This document shows, one piece after another, positions 8,973-17,279 of a stretch of 34,094 bases of DNA. Both the position numbers and the translations under genes were made by a program. Where the stretch lies: contig NZ_SJXH01000038.1 in assembly GCF_004336635.1 (NCBI RefSeq), forward strand, positions 1-34,094, read 5' to 3'. How positions within the stretch are numbered: the first letter of the stretch is position 1; each line of letters starts with the position of its first letter. The notes beneath the pieces were generated by a model, which was not told where the DNA came from, did not search any database, and was given only the letters and a program-made list of their open reading frames with translations. The DNA comes from Acinetobacter sp. ANC 4862. GTDB taxonomy: Bacteria; Pseudomonadota; Gammaproteobacteria; Pseudomonadales; Moraxellaceae.

Positions 8973-9218
8973 TTATTTCGTTTTGTCCGCCTTTTGTAGG
9001 ACTTCTAATAATGAAATTTGCACAGGCGTTTCTTGATGATCCTGTAAATAGACATGAACAATTTTAAAGATAATCACTGCTGCAAGGCAGGTTAAAACAC
9101 AAAAAATCCAGAATCCATACGGACTTCTAATATTATGTGAACCGCAATTTGTGCATTCTTTATGATGGGTTGATTCAACGACCTGATCACAACAGGCACA
9201 ATGATATTGATATAGCAT
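8973..9218 (-). CDS. Small zinc-ribbon membrane protein, unknown
   Basis: An 81-aa protein with two Cys pairs (C7/C10 and C22/C25, the latter in HHKECTNCGSH) that would form a zinc ribbon, followed by one membrane span at about 35-57 and a short polar tail. The ribosome site AGGAG lies 8 bases before the ATG at 9218, fixing the start. I cannot name the family. The form suggests a membrane-anchored zinc finger facing the cytoplasm. An inverted repeat TTCCACC...GGTGGAA (9258-9281) lies 40 bases upstream of the start. Confidence 0.8.
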   Translation of the reverse strand: MLYQYHCACCDQVVESTHHKECTNCGSHNIRSPYGFWIFCVLTCLAAVIIFKIVHVYLQDHQETPVQISLLEVLQKADKTK

Positions 9219-9420
9219 AGCTATGCTCCTACATTACGCACATTCTTGTTTTTATATTTCCACCCTATTTTTTTGGTGGAAGGTAATATCAATAAAATCT
9301 TATGTGAGTCTTTAACGTAATACAAGACTATTTTCAACAAGCAATATAGACCAAAACATAATTTATAAAATTACTCATATAAAACAGTTATTTATATTAA
9401 AACCAACACATTCAATCCAA

Positions 9421-9441
9421 TTACAAAGACATTCTTTGTAA
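9421..9441. promoter_or_regulatory. Perfect inverted repeat TTACAAAG-5-CTTTGTAA
   Basis: A 21-bp perfect dyad, 98 bases before the gene at 9540 in an otherwise featureless 321-base gap (9219-9539). It has the size of an operator for a dimeric repressor. The same 9-mer CTTTGTAAC occurs in the smaller dyad upstream of bioB (15144-15152). Confidence 0.35.
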
Positions 9442-9539
9442 CAAAGATGGAATTAGTCAAAAATTAAATCGGTGCGTTTAAGATCCACATCTTGCTCATG
9501 TTTTTAGTTAAAATAGCAGGCAATGATCTGGAGTGTATG

Positions 9540-9728
9540 ATGGTTCAACTGATTAAAAAAGGTGGCTTACGCGAACGAGCCAACCGTAGCCGCAGCTATA
9601 AAGGTTCAGAAAATACTGAAGCAACCTTAAAACCCAATCGCTATTCTCAAGGCGAAAAAAATGAGGACGTACGTACTGCTACTCCCCCATCTACCCCACT
9701 CACTGATGATTCAGTTAAAAAAGACTAA
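9540..9728 (+). CDS. Small hydrophilic protein, unknown, 62 aa
   Basis: The start is chosen at the ATG 9540 because CTGGAG at 9528-9533 lies 6 bases upstream; an ATG at 9537 is the alternative, and a frame opening further upstream at 9492 has no ribosome site. The protein opens MVQLIKKGGLRERANRSRSY, is basic in its first third, then polar with several Pro/Thr near the end, so probably disordered. No domain is recognised. A weak -10 (TAAAAT, 9509-9514) precedes it. Its stop overlaps that of the convergent LysE-family gene by 4 bases, leaving no room for a terminator. Confidence 0.65.
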   Translation: MVQLIKKGGLRERANRSRSYKGSENTEATLKPNRYSQGEKNEDVRTATPPSTPLTDDSVKKD

Positions 9729-10363
9729 AGCATCGCTAATGCATCAACCCCTAACCAGATTGCAAAAATTAGGAATAATCCCCCGGAAATAATATCGATA
9801 TAACTCCCTGAATGCTGATAAGCTGCTTTGATTTTTGGCATCGACATAATCAGCATGAACAAAGCAAAGACCAAAAAGGTTTGGAGGGGAATAATCACTG
9901 CAAGCTGGGTTTTTAAATGGGTCGATGCGGATGAACTTAAGGCTAAAGAAAATACACTGCTAAAATAAATCAGGGTTTTAGGATTGGATAAATTGGTAAA
10001 CAGGCCCAATAAAAAATGGTTTTTAGAATCTGGTACAGTGGGTTGTTGACCATCATCCAGGTTTGTTTCTTGCTTCAGGTTTTTTAAACCACCATTGAGC
10101 ATTGCCCATCCCATACGAGCCAAAAACAGTCCACCAATCAACATTAAAACTTGTTGTATCCATGGAAATTGCTCAATCAGCACAGTAAATCCAAGTAAGG
10201 TCAGTACCACCCAAACCACAATACCGACTGAAATACCGAAAATAATTTTTAAAGTGTTGGCCCTTGAAGTCGATGCCGAACTTTTAGCAATCAGTAAAAC
10301 ATCCGGCCCGGGGCTAAGCTGTGCAACAAAATGCAGTGCACAAATGGTCAAAAGCAATGACAT
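9725..10363 (-). CDS. LysE/RhtB-family amino acid exporter
   Basis: A 212-aa inner-membrane protein of the LysE/RhtB family, which exports amino acids or related metabolites. The family N-terminus LHFVAQLSPGPDVLLIAKSS is clear, and about six hydrophobic segments follow, interrupted by a polar loop around 100-115 (KQETNLDDGQQPTVPDS). The substrate cannot be told. There is no Shine-Dalgarno before the ATG at 10363; the upstream sequence is pyrimidine-rich. It lies downstream of fxsA on the same strand, but a terminator separates them, so it probably has its own promoter. Confidence 0.88.
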   Translation of the reverse strand: MSLLLTICALHFVAQLSPGPDVLLIAKSSASTSRANTLKIIFGISVGIVVWVVLTLLGFTVLIEQFPWIQQVLMLIGGLFLARMGWAMLNGGLKNLKQETNLDDGQQPTVPDSKNHFLLGLFTNLSNPKTLIYFSSVFSLALSSSASTHLKTQLAVIIPLQTFLVFALFMLIMSMPKIKAAYQHSGSYIDIISGGLFLIFAIWLGVDALAML

Positions 10364-10461
10364 AGGAATAGAGGAGATTTTTAAAAAAATGTATTATATC
10401 GTTTGCTCAATTTTTTGCATGTCTTGCCATCTCATTTCAATACAAATTTAGAAACCATAAA

Positions 10462-10488
10462 AAAGCCGAATCCTGATGATTCGGCTTT
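10462..10488 (-). terminator. Terminator of fxsA
   Basis: AAAGCCGAATC-CTGAT-GATTCGGCTTT, an 11-bp perfect stem with a 5-base loop, lies 20 bases after the fxsA stop. Confidence 0.85.
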
Positions 10489-10508
10489 AAAAATACAGAT
10501 CAATAAAC

Positions 10509-11072
10509 TTATTTATTCAGATCTTTCATTTCAATTTTTTTCGCATCTGGCGTTACTTCACGTGCTTCGCCATCAATCACACTCGAGTCATGACGCCCAC
10601 CTTGCTGCTGTTGCATGTCCTGCATTTGACGCATGATATCTGCAAATGGGTTTTGACCTTGAGCACCACCGCCCATGCCATTCATATCGCCCATCATTTT
10701 TTCCATCATGGCTTGCTGACGTTTTGCCATGGTTTTCATCATGGCATTTTTAAACACATTCTGAACAGCTGGAATCAAAATCAGTACGGCCAATACATCC
10801 GTGATCAAACCTGGAATCAGCAAGAAAAAACCTGCCAAAATTTTTGGCAGATTCCCTGTTAAGGCAGGATCACCACTCATTTGTCCCATTTGCATTTGCT
10901 GCATTTGCGGCATCAAACCTGCTGAATATTTACGAATCAGATTCATACCCATAAGGAAGGCAGCAACAAACCAGAAAAATACGTACCACATACTGCCGAC
11001 GAGGTCACCCACGCCAATCCAGACAAAGACTTCAAGGATTAAGCCAGCTAAAACAATAAGAAATAATTTCAT
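10509..11072 (-). CDS. fxsA: FxsA-family membrane protein
   Basis: A 187-aa cytoplasmic-membrane protein of the FxsA family; E. coli FxsA is known for relieving F-plasmid exclusion of phage T7, and its native job is unclear. Hydrophobic segments at about 2-20, 25-45 and a longer one around 78-102 (LAGFFLLIPGLITDVLAVLI) match the family. Residues 108-160 form a Met- and Gln-rich polar tail with many MM and QQ pairs, longer than in the enterobacterial protein and probably disordered. The start is the usual short hydrophobic N-terminus MKLFLIVLAG. No clear ribosome site is visible. Confidence 0.9.
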   Translation of the reverse strand: MKLFLIVLAGLILEVFVWIGVGDLVGSMWYVFFWFVAAFLMGMNLIRKYSAGLMPQMQQMQMGQMSGDPALTGNLPKILAGFFLLIPGLITDVLAVLILIPAVQNVFKNAMMKTMAKRQQAMMEKMMGDMNGMGGGAQGQNPFADIMRQMQDMQQQQGGRHDSSVIDGEAREVTPDAKKIEMKDLNK

Positions 11073-11194
11073 AAAAATTAATCAAATCTCAACAAAATAA
11101 ATAGGGTGCAATATTCAAGTGCTTAATCACGATCAAGCTTTTTTGATACGCTTATGTAACAATATGGGCATTATTCTATTTTTAAAGTCTTTAT

Positions 11195-11740
11195 ATGTCA
11201 TTAATTATTGGTATCGATCCGGGTTCACGTATGACGGGCTACGGTATTATTCAAAAAGATGGGCAAAAATTGACTTTTGTAGATGCAGGAACCATTCGTA
11301 CCGAAACCCCGGAAATGCCAGAACGCTTAAAACGCATTTTTGCAGGGGTGGAACGCATTGTAAAATTTCATGGGCCAACCGAAGCGGCAGTCGAACAAGT
11401 CTTTATGGCACAAAACCCCGACTCTGCGCTAAAACTGGGTCAAGCTCGTGGCGCTGCCATTGCAGCATTAGTGAATCTGGATTTACAAGTGGCCGAATAT
11501 ACAGCACGACAAATTAAACAGTCTGTAGTCGGTTATGGTGCGGCTGATAAAGAACAAGTTCAGATGATGGTGATGCGTATTTTAAATTTAAGCATTAAAC
11601 CGCAACAGGATGCTGCCGATGCTTTAGCCGCTGCAATTTGCCATGCACACGCATCAGGCAGTATGAGTAAAATGGCAGTACTCAATGCACTTGGCGGTAT
11701 GGCACGCGGTCGTAGTCGTACTAGTAGTAGAAGAAGATAA
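11195..11740 (+). CDS. ruvC: Crossover junction endodeoxyribonuclease RuvC
   Basis: Resolves Holliday junctions with RuvAB in recombinational repair. The 181-aa length is typical. The four acidic catalytic residues are in place: D8 ([13 protein letters not shown]), E67 (AAVEQVF), D139 and D142 ([14 protein letters not shown]). The C-terminus is basic and serine-rich ([10 protein letters not shown]). No ruvA or ruvB is adjacent, which is usual for this genus. The gene ends only 8 bases from the stop of the convergent small gene at 11749, and no terminator is visible between them. Confidence 0.95.
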   Translation: MSLIIGIDPGSRMTGYGIIQKDGQKLTFVDAGTIRTETPEMPERLKRIFAGVERIVKFHGPTEAAVEQVFMAQNPDSALKLGQARGAAIAALVNLDLQVAEYTARQIKQSVVGYGAADKEQVQMMVMRILNLSIKPQQDAADALAAAICHAHASGSMSKMAVLNALGGMARGRSRTSSRRR

Positions 11741-11748
11741 GTAGAATA

Positions 11749-12080
11749 TTAAAGATAGGGCGCGAAATCTTTACGCATTTCTCCAATCGAGGGTTGCTTG
11801 GGATAAGTAAAAGTGACTCTCCGGCCAAAGTTTCTTATATTCTTTTTCTGATTGGGATCAATCCGGATAAAAACCAGTTCATCAGGTTCATTACGATGAT
11901 TCATTTCGCAAATCATAAGGATTTGATTTTTTCAATCACTTTATATTTCATGAATTCTTTTTGCACGATGTCCTTAAATGAGGTATTGCCTGAGCGACTT
12001 GAACCACCACCACGTTGTGTGTAAATTACCATAACAATACAAATTGCAATCACAATCGCCACAACCAGATATTTGTCCAT
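11749..12080 (-). pseudogene. Small membrane protein gene split by -1 frameshift at A6 run
   Basis: Two minus-strand frames overlap by ATGA. The first (12080-11913, 55 aa) begins MDKYLVVAIVIAICIVMVIY, one N-terminal membrane anchor, and has a strong ribosome site (AAGGGGAA) 5 bases before its ATG. The second (11916-11749, 55 aa) begins MICEMNHRNEPDELVFIRID and has no ribosome site of its own. One extra A in the run at 11927-11932 (six A's on the coding strand) would join them into one anchored protein of about 106 aa. So this is probably a single gene carrying a one-base deletion, a homopolymer sequencing error, or a gene expressed by slippage. Function unknown; it is third in the nnr operon, 39 bases after the acylphosphatase stop. 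Confidence 0.65.
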
Positions 12081-12119
12081 CATTTCCCCTTATATTTTTT
12101 ATTTTTATCCAAGTCATAT

Positions 12120-12395
12120 TTATCGCAACATTTTAAATTCAATAAAATCCTGCGCTTGATCAAATTCGATTTGAATAATTTTTGAAACCTCGGCACGTGA
12201 TGGGCCAATATAACTTCGTTCAATGATTGTATGGAGCTGATTTTCCGTACCCACAATGACTGCCTCAACTTCACCGCTATCCAGATTTTTTACATAGCCT
12301 TTAAGTTCCAATGCTAAAGCATGCTGTTCAAACCAGCGGCGGTAGCCCACACCTTGGACTTTGCCATGAATGATTAATTTGATAGATTTATTCAT
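12120..12395 (-). CDS. acyP: Acylphosphatase
   Basis: A 91-aa acylphosphatase that hydrolyses carboxyl-phosphate bonds such as in acetyl phosphate or 1,3-bisphosphoglycerate. The signature [11 protein letters not shown] carries the catalytic Arg (R19) and [12 protein letters not shown] the catalytic Asn (N37). The start is placed at ATG 12395 since GGAG lies 5 bases upstream; an upstream frame to 12431 is inside the nnr gene and has no ribosome site. It overlaps the end of nnr by 8 bases, so the two are probably translationally coupled. Confidence 0.92.
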   Translation of the reverse strand: MNKSIKLIIHGKVQGVGYRRWFEQHALALELKGYVKNLDSGEVEAVIVGTENQLHTIIERSYIGPSRAEVSKIIQIEFDQAQDFIEFKMLR

Positions 12396-13875
12396 CATGA
12401 CTCCCATTGACCACATGATAAATCGCTTCACTCATATGATGAGCCTGCAAACCACGTATCCCTTTTGTCGCCAGCCAATCTCCTGCCAAAGCATGTAAAG
12501 TAACAATTTCATGCAGATGGATTTGCTCGGAAAATTGTGCTTTTAAACTGGCCACCATGCCTGCAAGCACATCCCCCATGCCGCCCGTTCCCATCCCGGC
12601 ATTACCTCTCGTGCAAATCCAGAGCTGATCTTCCAAAATTAAACTACCTGCACCTTTAAGCACCCACTGTCCTGCATATTTTTCTTGCAGTTGATGAATC
12701 GCTGCAAGTCGATCATTCTCAATATCTTTCACAGAACAATTTAGAAGTTTTGCCGCTTCACCCGGATGTGGTGTCGCATAACTATCGGGTTTTAATAATT
12801 CAGGATGTCCAGCTAAAAACCATAAAGCGTCGGCATCGAGCACCACATGTAAATGTTCAGTGGTGTTGAGCTTCGGGAACCATTTGAAAAATTGTTGTTC
12901 TGACCACGTATCACGTCCTAAACCCATACCAAAACTGACCGCATCAATATGATCTAATAATTGCTCAATCTCGGCTTCGGTCAAAGCATTGATATCACGC
13001 AGCATAATATTCGGTGAGCGTGCCAAAATCGCGGTGTGATGTTTTTCATGACAGACAATAGTGACTTTACCCGCACCCGCACTAAAGGCAGATTCAGCAG
13101 CCATCATGACCGCACCGCCCATATCCGCATGTCCACCGATGATGAGTACATGACCATAACTGCCCTTATTCCCAAAAGCTTCGCGTTGCGGAAGTGAAAT
13201 CGTGGTTGCTGAAAGTTTGGCAATCGGTTCTAACTCTGTGTCGGTAGGAATCAGCGAAATGACATCAACCTGTCCTGCAAATTCTTTGCCTTGTCCGGTA
13301 AATAATCCAGCTTTTAAACCTAAAGCCGAATAGGTGTAATCAGCTTTGATCGCACAAGGTAAAGGCTGACCGCTATTGGCCTGTAAACCACTTGGAACAT
13401 CAATGGCAATTTTCAAAGCAGATTGAACATTGATACTTTGAATAACCTGCTGCCAATCCGCACTGAGTTCACGATTTAAACCGATACCAAACAAAGCATC
13501 GATATAACAGTCATATGTTTTTTGAAATTCAAAACCTGAATGGATTTTTATTTCTGCAGCTACCGCTTCTTGACAGGCACTATATAAATCTTTTGAAGCA
13601 CCTAATTCGGCTGCATAAATCTCGACATTAAAACCGGCTTGTTTTAAATATTTAGCGGTTAAATATCCATCACCGGCATTATTGCCTTGCCCACAACACA
13701 CCGCGATTTTTTTTATTTGCTTTTGCTGGAAAATGGGAACTAAGCGCTGCGTAATCATCCAAGCGACTTGTTGCATTAAGGCATAAGAACTGTTTTGCTT
13801 GGCAAACCAGCGTTGCTCCCATGCTTGAATACTTTGGCTATGATAAACTGGGCTATGATAAACTTGCTGACGCAT
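12388..13875 (-). CDS. nnr: Bifunctional NAD(P)H-hydrate repair enzyme
   Basis: Repairs hydrated NAD(P)H: the N-terminal YjeF-type domain (about 1-215) is the epimerase and the C-terminal kinase-like domain (about 225-490) the ADP-dependent dehydratase. Visible motifs are [10 protein letters not shown] (62-71), [10 protein letters not shown] (126-135), the TPHPGEA loop (368-374) and [12 protein letters not shown] (429-440), the nucleotide site of the dehydratase. The 495-aa length is normal. AAGGGAAG before the ATG supports the start. It is first in a minus operon with acyP and is divergent from queG, whose start is only 23 bases away. In E. coli, queG and nnr are also neighbours. Confidence 0.95.
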   Translation of the reverse strand: MRQQVYHSPVYHSQSIQAWEQRWFAKQNSSYALMQQVAWMITQRLVPIFQQKQIKKIAVCCGQGNNAGDGYLTAKYLKQAGFNVEIYAAELGASKDLYSACQEAVAAEIKIHSGFEFQKTYDCYIDALFGIGLNRELSADWQQVIQSINVQSALKIAIDVPSGLQANSGQPLPCAIKADYTYSALGLKAGLFTGQGKEFAGQVDVISLIPTDTELEPIAKLSATTISLPQREAFGNKGSYGHVLIIGGHADMGGAVMMAAESAFSAGAGKVTIVCHEKHHTAILARSPNIMLRDINALTEAEIEQLLDHIDAVSFGMGLGRDTWSEQQFFKWFPKLNTTEHLHVVLDADALWFLAGHPELLKPDSYATPHPGEAAKLLNCSVKDIENDRLAAIHQLQEKYAGQWVLKGAGSLILEDQLWICTRGNAGMGTGGMGDVLAGMVASLKAQFSEQIHLHEIVTLHALAGDWLATKGIRGLQAHHMSEAIYHVVNGSHDE

Positions 13876-13898
13876 TGTTCTTCCCTTCTTGTTAAATT

Positions 13899-15011
13899 AT
13901 GGCAACATCCACACCATCACAGAAAATACCTTTAGATCAAACTGATCCTGAAGCGCTAAAAGCGTGGATTAAAGCTCAAGCTTTGCAATTAGGCTTCAGT
14001 GATTGTGTCATTGCCAAACCGGATGCTCAAGAAGAATTGCCACGTTTTCAAGAATATTTAAAGCGCGGTTATCATGGCGACATGAAGTTTCTGGAAGAAA
14101 ATTTAGAAAAACGTGCTGATCCCACTTTGCTAGTTCCCGGCACCAAAAGCATTATTTGCGTACGAATGAACTATCTGGTGGAAACGCCTAAACCGCGTTA
14201 TGTCCCAGATGAACCCAATGCAGCCATTATTGCGCGCTATGCCCGTGGTCGTGATTACCATAAAACCATGCGCGGTCGTTTAAAAACTTTAGCCAGCATC
14301 ATTCGTGAAAAAGTCGGTGATTTTGAATCGCGTCCTTTTGCTGACTCTGCACCGGTATTTGAAAAATCTCTAGCAGAAAATGCCGGTATGGGCTGGACAG
14401 GTAAACACACCTTACTAATTCAGAAAAAATCAGGTTCCTTTTTTGTTTTGGGTGAACTGTTTACTTCACTTGATTTACCCTTCGACTCACCTGCAACCAA
14501 GCATTGCGGATCTTGCACAGCCTGTATCGACATTTGCCCAACCCAAGCCATTGTTGAACCTTATATGCTCGATGCACGTAAGTGTATTGCATATTTGACC
14601 ATTGAATATAAGGGTATCATTGCTGAAGAATTACGTCGGGGCATTGGTAATCGTGTTTTTGGCTGTGATGATTGTCAGCTGATTTGTCCATGGAATAGTT
14701 TTGCCAAAAAAGCCACGATTGAAGATTTTAATCCACGACATGGTTTGGATCAGATCAACTTACTGGATTTATGGCACTGGGATGAACCGACCTTTTTAGC
14801 CAATACCGAAGGTAGTCCAATACGGCGCACCGGTTATCAAAGTTTTATGCGAAATATCGCGATTGGTTTGGGAAATGCACCATTTTCCCATGAAATAATT
14901 GAAACTTTAAAGCAAACGCGTGATTCGCATGATGAGATTGTGCAAGTCCATATTGATTGGGCAATTCAGGAACAAGTGACTAAATCTAATCAAGGACTTA
15001 ACTTATTGTAA
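13899..15011 (+). CDS. queG: Epoxyqueuosine reductase
   Basis: Last step of queuosine synthesis: cobalamin-dependent reduction of epoxyqueuosine in tRNA. The 370-aa protein has two 4Fe-4S binding sets as in ferredoxins: C203/C206/C209/C213 (CGSCTACIDICPTQAI) and C256/C259/C263 (CDDCQLICPW), with C229 nearby. ENAGMGWTGKHTLLI is a family hallmark. The likely catalytic Asp is in FADSAPV (D149). The ATG at 13899 has no ribosome site and lies 23 bases from the nnr start, so its transcript may be leaderless or begin inside nnr. Confidence 0.95.
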   Translation: MATSTPSQKIPLDQTDPEALKAWIKAQALQLGFSDCVIAKPDAQEELPRFQEYLKRGYHGDMKFLEENLEKRADPTLLVPGTKSIICVRMNYLVETPKPRYVPDEPNAAIIARYARGRDYHKTMRGRLKTLASIIREKVGDFESRPFADSAPVFEKSLAENAGMGWTGKHTLLIQKKSGSFFVLGELFTSLDLPFDSPATKHCGSCTACIDICPTQAIVEPYMLDARKCIAYLTIEYKGIIAEELRRGIGNRVFGCDDCQLICPWNSFAKKATIEDFNPRHGLDQINLLDLWHWDEPTFLANTEGSPIRRTGYQSFMRNIAIGLGNAPFSHEIIETLKQTRDSHDEIVQVHIDWAIQEQVTKSNQGLNLL

Positions 15012-15139
15012 GATATTTTCTTAAATTCCACTTTTCTAGATATGCGCAAAGTTTCAGCCTTATAAAAAAATTAGCGTCCAGTTCAGCGCAAAATAAAAAT
15101 ACCATAAAAAACTTTGCAACTATATTTACAGCAATTCAA

Positions 15140-15152
15140 GTTACTTTGTAAC
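15140..15152. promoter_or_regulatory. Dyad GTTAC-TTT-GTAAC upstream of bioB
   Basis: A short perfect dyad, 142 bases before bioB, in a 283-base gap. It might be an operator. It does not look like the usual BirA site. A TATGAT at 15251-15256 could be the -10 of bioB, but no matching -35 box is clear. Confidence 0.25.
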
Positions 15153-15294
15153 TAAATATACAATCTTATAATTATCAAATTGATTTCAAATTAATCGATA
15201 GATACCATCAAATTTGGCTTTTTATGCCTTTTGATTTCACATAAATTAGGTATGATAAAAAATAATAAATAATGATGATTATGGATTTTCACCA

Positions 15295-16284
15295 ATGAAT
15301 GTACGTAATGACTGGACACGTGACGAAATTCAGGCTTTATATAATCAGTCTTTTTTGGATTTAGTTTTTGAAGCACAGCGTATTCATCGTGAACACTTCG
15401 ATCCAAATACGATTCAAGTCAGCACTTTGCTTTCGATTAAAACCGGTAAATGCCCTGAAGATTGCAAGTATTGCTCACAGTCAGCGCGTTATGACTCAAA
15501 ACTTGAAGCTGAAAAACGTATTGCTGTCGATAAAGTGATTCAAGAAGCCAAAGAAGCGCTTGCTTCAGGTTCTTCACGTTTCTGTATGGGGGCTGCTTGG
15601 CGTAATCCGCATGAACGCGATATGCCTTATGTGTTAGAAATGGTCAGCGAAGTGAAAGCACTGGGCTTAGAAACCTGTATGACTTTGGGTATGCTCAATC
15701 AATCTCAAGCCGAACGCCTGAGTGAAGCGGGTTTAGACTATTACAACCATAACCTCGATACCTCTCGTGAATATTATCCTAATGTGATTACCACACGCTC
15801 TTATGATGATCGTTTAAATACTTTGGATCATGTCCGTCAAGCAGGTATGAAAGTCTGTAGTGGTGGGATCGTTGGCTTAGGTGAAAACAGTAAAGATCGG
15901 ATTGGTCTTTTGTACGAACTTGCAACGTTACCCATTCATCCTGAATCTGTACCCATCAACATGCTCGTCCCGATTGAAGGTACTCCGCTTGCAGATGTAG
16001 AAAAACTTGATATAACGGAATGGATTCGTACCATTGCTGTGGCACGTATTATTATGCCAAAGAGCTATATCCGCCTTTCTGCCGGACGTGAGTCTCTATC
16101 CGATTCGGATCAAGCCTTGGCTTTCATGGCGGGTGCAAACTCATTGTTCTCGGGTGAAAAACTGTTGACTACCCCAAATGCGGGCGAAGGTAAAGACAGA
16201 CAATTATTTGATAAGTTGGGCTTGGTTGCAGAAAAGGCCAAACCGACGGTTAAAGAATTATCTGTAGATGCAATGGTAAGTTAA
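15295..16284 (+). CDS. bioB: Biotin synthase
   Basis: Radical-SAM enzyme that inserts sulfur into dethiobiotin. The motif CPEDCKYC places the 4Fe-4S ligands at C53, C57 and C60, exactly as in E. coli BioB, followed by SQSARYDS. The later segments [18 protein letters not shown] and RLSAGRE are characteristic and should carry the second-cluster ligands. At 329 aa the length is normal. The gene stands alone here; no bioA, F, C or D is in the window, as expected when the pathway is scattered. No clear Shine-Dalgarno is visible. Confidence 0.96.
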   Translation: MNVRNDWTRDEIQALYNQSFLDLVFEAQRIHREHFDPNTIQVSTLLSIKTGKCPEDCKYCSQSARYDSKLEAEKRIAVDKVIQEAKEALASGSSRFCMGAAWRNPHERDMPYVLEMVSEVKALGLETCMTLGMLNQSQAERLSEAGLDYYNHNLDTSREYYPNVITTRSYDDRLNTLDHVRQAGMKVCSGGIVGLGENSKDRIGLLYELATLPIHPESVPINMLVPIEGTPLADVEKLDITEWIRTIAVARIIMPKSYIRLSAGRESLSDSDQALAFMAGANSLFSGEKLLTTPNAGEGKDRQLFDKLGLVAEKAKPTVKELSVDAMVS

Positions 16285-16306
16285 GCTATTAATTTGAAAT
16301 GTCCAT

Positions 16307-16333
16307 AAAAAAAGCCCACTTTGGGCTTTTTTT
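16307..16333. terminator. Bidirectional terminator after bioB
   Basis: AAAAAAAGCCCA-CTT-TGGGCTTTTTTT: 12-bp stem, 3-base loop, with T runs on both strands. It serves bioB and probably the convergent gene at 16355. Confidence 0.9.
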
Positions 16334-16354
16334 ATGAAAAATTATTCTGCGACA

Positions 16355-16579
16355 TTACTCTGCAAAGTTATGTGCGGTAATTAAAATACCATAACTCGCA
16401 TTCAGATAATCCCCCACCCGAATGATGTCCATACCATTGGCATGATGTACCACCAATTCTTGAGCAATCGCATCATACGTGAATGAATCAAAACTGTCTT
16501 GATGATGACAGAACCACCTTAATGTATCTTCCAGATGCTCATCTACAATATAAGTTTGTGCTTTAAAATCTTTATTCAT
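16355..16579 (-). CDS. Small protein of unknown function, 74 aa
   Basis: Starts MNKDFKAQTYIVDEHLEDTL, with AAGG a few bases before the ATG. It is soluble, with two His pairs (FCHHQDS and LVVHHANG) and no membrane span. The alternating pattern in the second half (DIIRVGDYLNASYGILITAH) suggests beta strands. I do not recognise the family. It is convergent with bioB across a shared terminator. Confidence 0.75.
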   Translation of the reverse strand: MNKDFKAQTYIVDEHLEDTLRWFCHHQDSFDSFTYDAIAQELVVHHANGMDIIRVGDYLNASYGILITAHNFAE

Positions 16580-16641
16580 TGGCCTTAGCCTTGCCTAAGT
16601 AAAAAGTTTTACTTATCAATTATTACTAATTTTGATCTAAA

Positions 16642-16676
16642 AACAAAGAAGTGAGCTTTATGCTCACTTCTTTGTT
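16642..16676 (-). terminator. Strong 15-bp hairpin terminator
   Basis: AACAAAGAAGTGAGC pairs perfectly with GCTCACTTCTTTGTT across a 5-base loop, and T's follow on the minus strand. It closes the 38-aa gene that begins at 16808. Confidence 0.85.
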
Positions 16677-16691
16677 ATAAAGAGAATTCAA

Positions 16692-16808
16692 TTAAAGCGG
16701 CTTACTAACGCCACACTTTCTGCATTCCTTATGATTTTCCCCAATTTCTTCCATGTGCTCATATTCATAAACATGTAAACAGAATAATTTCATAAGCAAT
16801 TGAAGCAT
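16692..16808 (-). CDS. 38-aa Cys/His peptide (possible mini zinc finger)
   Basis: A short minus-strand gene with a strong ribosome site, AAGGAG, 8 bases before the ATG at 16808-16806, and a perfect 15-bp terminator 15 bases after the stop. The product begins MLQLLMKLFCLHVYEYEHME and ends in NHKECRKCGVSKPL. C10 and H12 with C29 and C32 form a plausible CxH...CxxC zinc site. Small prophage-type proteins with a similar layout (a hydrophobic start, Cys-x-His, then CxxC) exist, but I cannot assign the family. Its good signals make it more likely real than chance. Confidence 0.65.
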   Translation of the reverse strand: MLQLLMKLFCLHVYEYEHMEEIGENHKECRKCGVSKPL

Positions 16809-17135
16809 TTTCTAAACTCCTTTTTGATTGTTTTTTAAAATACATTTCATCCTGAAACCACAATGTGACTAAAAAAACATCACTCTTATTTATTACCACA
16901 TTTTCGGGATAATTAAAATAATGTAGCAACAATTTTTAGATCAAATGACAAAAATAAAGCTAGAACTAATACTCTTTTTAAATAATGACTTACTTTTAAT
17001 ACTCGGTTAAATAAGGTCATTAAAAAATCCGATAAACAAAAACGCTGATGAGGTTTAATATCTGGCTGACCAACACAGGCAAGAAGTATTTTTTACCTCA
17101 TTGAATTTAAAAAAATTATATGAATAAATACAAAA
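16809..17135. other. AT-rich gap with no gene
   Basis: About 330 bases upstream of the 38-aa gene. It should contain that gene's promoter on the minus strand; no other structure was seen. Confidence 0.5.
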
Positions 17136-17169
17136 AATAAGCCGAATGATTTGAGTCATTCGGCTTATT
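17136..17169 (-). terminator. Terminator downstream of ycaO
   Basis: AATAAGCCGAATGA-TTTGAG-TCATTCGGCTTATT, a 14-bp perfect stem, followed on the minus strand by TTTTTTG. It lies about 110 bases after the ycaO stop. Confidence 0.85.
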
Positions 17170-17279
17170 GCTTATATGTAAATGCTTAGAATAGAAAATA
17201 GCACTTTTTAAATGCATTTTATATCAACAATATAGAAGCAACTCGGTCATATTCGTCATTGCTCCCACCTGCATAATTT

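Noticed and set aside
10389..10451. 20-aa plus-strand frame after GAGGAG upstream of lysE
   Set aside because: Spacing from the purine run is about 12 bases, the peptide is Cys/Ile-rich and short, and nothing supports expression.
11794..12024. 76-aa plus-strand frame
   Set aside because: It is antisense to the frameshifted small membrane gene, whose ribosome site and protein character are far better.
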